Shown one piece after another: positions 6,348 to 6,927 of a stretch of DNA of 6,927 bases. The notes beneath the pieces are model-generated. The model was given only the letters and a program-made list of their open reading frames with translations, had not been told where the DNA came from and searched no databases. Both the position numbers and the translations under genes were made by a program. This DNA comes from JANMJD01 sp031371195 (lineage in GTDB: Bacteria; Actinomycetota; Acidimicrobiia; Acidimicrobiales; Ilumatobacteraceae): the NCBI GenBank assembly GCA_031371195.1, contig JANMJD010000404.1, positions 1-6,927 on the forward strand. The letters are read 5' to 3'. Position 1 is the first letter of the stretch. Every line of letters begins with the position of its first letter.

Positions 6348-6376
6348 ACTTACCTGCTACTTACCGTCAACTTGCC
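6348..6376 (+). repeat. Three heptamer direct repeats at 11-bp period, probable operator
   Basis: ACTTACC (6348-6354), ACTTACC (6359-6365) and ACTTGCC (6370-6376) start exactly 11 bases apart, with variable 4-base spacers. Heptamers repeated every 11 bp, all on one face of the helix, are the layout bound by OmpR/PhoB-family response regulators (for example the PhoB and actinobacterial PhoP boxes). The heptamer itself is not one I recognise. The last repeat overlaps a -35-like TTGCCG, so activation of the membrane-protein gene is the natural guess. The first repeat also overlaps the palindrome TAAGTGACTTA (6342-6352). Confidence 0.5.
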
Positions 6377-6400
6377 GGACGCTGAGAATCGCTGGATTGT
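6372..6400 (+). promoter_or_regulatory. Candidate promoter for the small membrane protein
   Basis: TTGCCG (6372-6377) and GATTGT (6395-6400) are separated by 17 bases and match four and three positions of the housekeeping consensus. The -35 overlaps the third heptamer repeat, as in activator-dependent promoters with a poor -35. The predicted leader is about 50 bases. The rest of the 282-base gap from 6178 to 6459 holds no gene that I can support. Confidence 0.3.
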
Positions 6401-6448
6401 CTGGATAACGCACCGCGCAGAGCACGGTTCGGCGATCTCTCACCTACT

Positions 6449-6453
6449 AGGAG
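6449..6453 (+). promoter_or_regulatory. Ribosome binding site AGGAG
   Basis: AGGAG lies 6 bases before ATG 6460. It is the only strong Shine-Dalgarno sequence in the window and fixes the start of the membrane-protein gene. The other genes appear leaderless or weakly provided. Confidence 0.8.
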
Positions 6454-6459
6454 TCCTCC

Positions 6460-6897
6460 ATGCAGTCCACCATGTCCCCGAATGTGATCGATCGAGCCGA
6501 GTCCCCGGCGAGGCGGAGCCCGCGTCCGTCGTGGCTCCGTGCGACCGAGATCGTCGCCGGCGCTGCGCTGGCGGTCGTCGCCGGAATTCATTTGCTCGCC
6601 GTATCCACCAAGCTGTCCGAAACGCCGTACCTCGGCGTCGGCTACATCGGCCTCATCGTCGGTGCGATCATCTCCGTCGGTCTTCTGTTGCGCGGCGACA
6701 AGCGTGGGTGGGTGCTCGGTGGCGGATTGTGCCTGGCCACGATGATCGGATTCACGCTGACCCGGACGACGGGACTGCCCGCTTCCACCGACGACATCGG
6801 CAACTGGAGCGAACCGGCCGGCACTTACGCATTGATCGCCGAGGGTCTCGTCGTCGTAGCGTCCGTGGTCGCCCTTCGCCACCACCGCAAGGCCTGA
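6460..6897 (+). CDS. Small four-helix membrane protein of unknown function
   Basis: I do not recognise this 145-residue protein as a named family. A basic, proline-rich N-terminus of about 28 residues is followed by four hydrophobic segments at about 29-48, 57-77, 83-101 and 122-139, and a basic HHRKA tail. The even number of helices and the positive charges at both ends suggest both termini face the cytoplasm. Helix 1 carries a single His44 in its core. Between helices 3 and 4 is an acidic loop (STDDIGNWSEPAG, 109-121), probably outside the membrane and the most distinctive part; similar TTGLP and DDIGNW loops occur, as I recall, in uncharacterised actinobacterial membrane proteins. The strong AGGAG before the ATG and the repeat array upstream suggest a regulated gene. 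It is divergent from the photolyase gene and could share its control region. There are no catalytic motifs. Confidence 0.8.
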   Translation: MQSTMSPNVIDRAESPARRSPRPSWLRATEIVAGAALAVVAGIHLLAVSTKLSETPYLGVGYIGLIVGAIISVGLLLRGDKRGWVLGGGLCLATMIGFTLTRTTGLPASTDDIGNWSEPAGTYALIAEGLVVVASVVALRHHRKA

Positions 6898-6927
6898 TCC
6901 CACCCTTCGACGTCCGGTCGGTCCCAG

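Overview
The window is GC-rich (about two thirds G+C) and packed with short intergenic gaps. Several starts have a TANNNT -10 hexamer 6-8 bases upstream and no Shine-Dalgarno sequence, which is the pattern of leaderless mRNAs common in Actinobacteria. The protein set (RmuC, zinc-type MsrB, class I photolyase, a PEP-utiliser relative without an ATP-grasp domain) fits a free-living aerobic actinobacterium. An Acidimicrobiia-like source is my guess and cannot be proven from this window.

Layout from left to right. At 1-141 on the minus strand is the 5' part of an ArsC-family (arsenate reductase-like, thioredoxin-fold) gene that runs off the window. It carries an in-frame TGA exactly where the family has its catalytic cysteine, followed at once by a strong stem-loop with the geometry of a bacterial selenocysteine insertion element. 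I read it as a probable selenoprotein gene; ordinary gene calling would miss it or end it after 14 codons. Divergent from it, 41 bp away, is a calcineurin-like metallophosphoesterase (183-1187, +). Converging on that is rmuC (1210-2436, -), preceded on the same strand by msrB (2530-2934, -). A 108-bp divergent region leads to a 585-residue PEP-utilising/rifampin-phosphotransferase-like protein (3043-4800, +) with the swivelling histidine domain but no ATP-grasp domain. Converging on it is a class I DNA photolyase (4822-6177, -). A 282-bp divergent region holding three heptamer repeats at an exact 11-bp period separates it from a small four-helix membrane protein with a good ribosome binding site (6460-6897, +).

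No operon is obvious beyond possible co-transcription of msrB and rmuC. Functionally the region leans towards redox and DNA-damage defence: a thiol/selenol reductase-like protein, methionine sulfoxide repair, a nuclease-like recombination protein and light-driven dimer repair. I saw no rRNA, tRNA, CRISPR array, insertion sequence or convincing intrinsic terminator. The two convergent gaps are only 22 and 21 bases and contain no strong hairpin with a U-tract.
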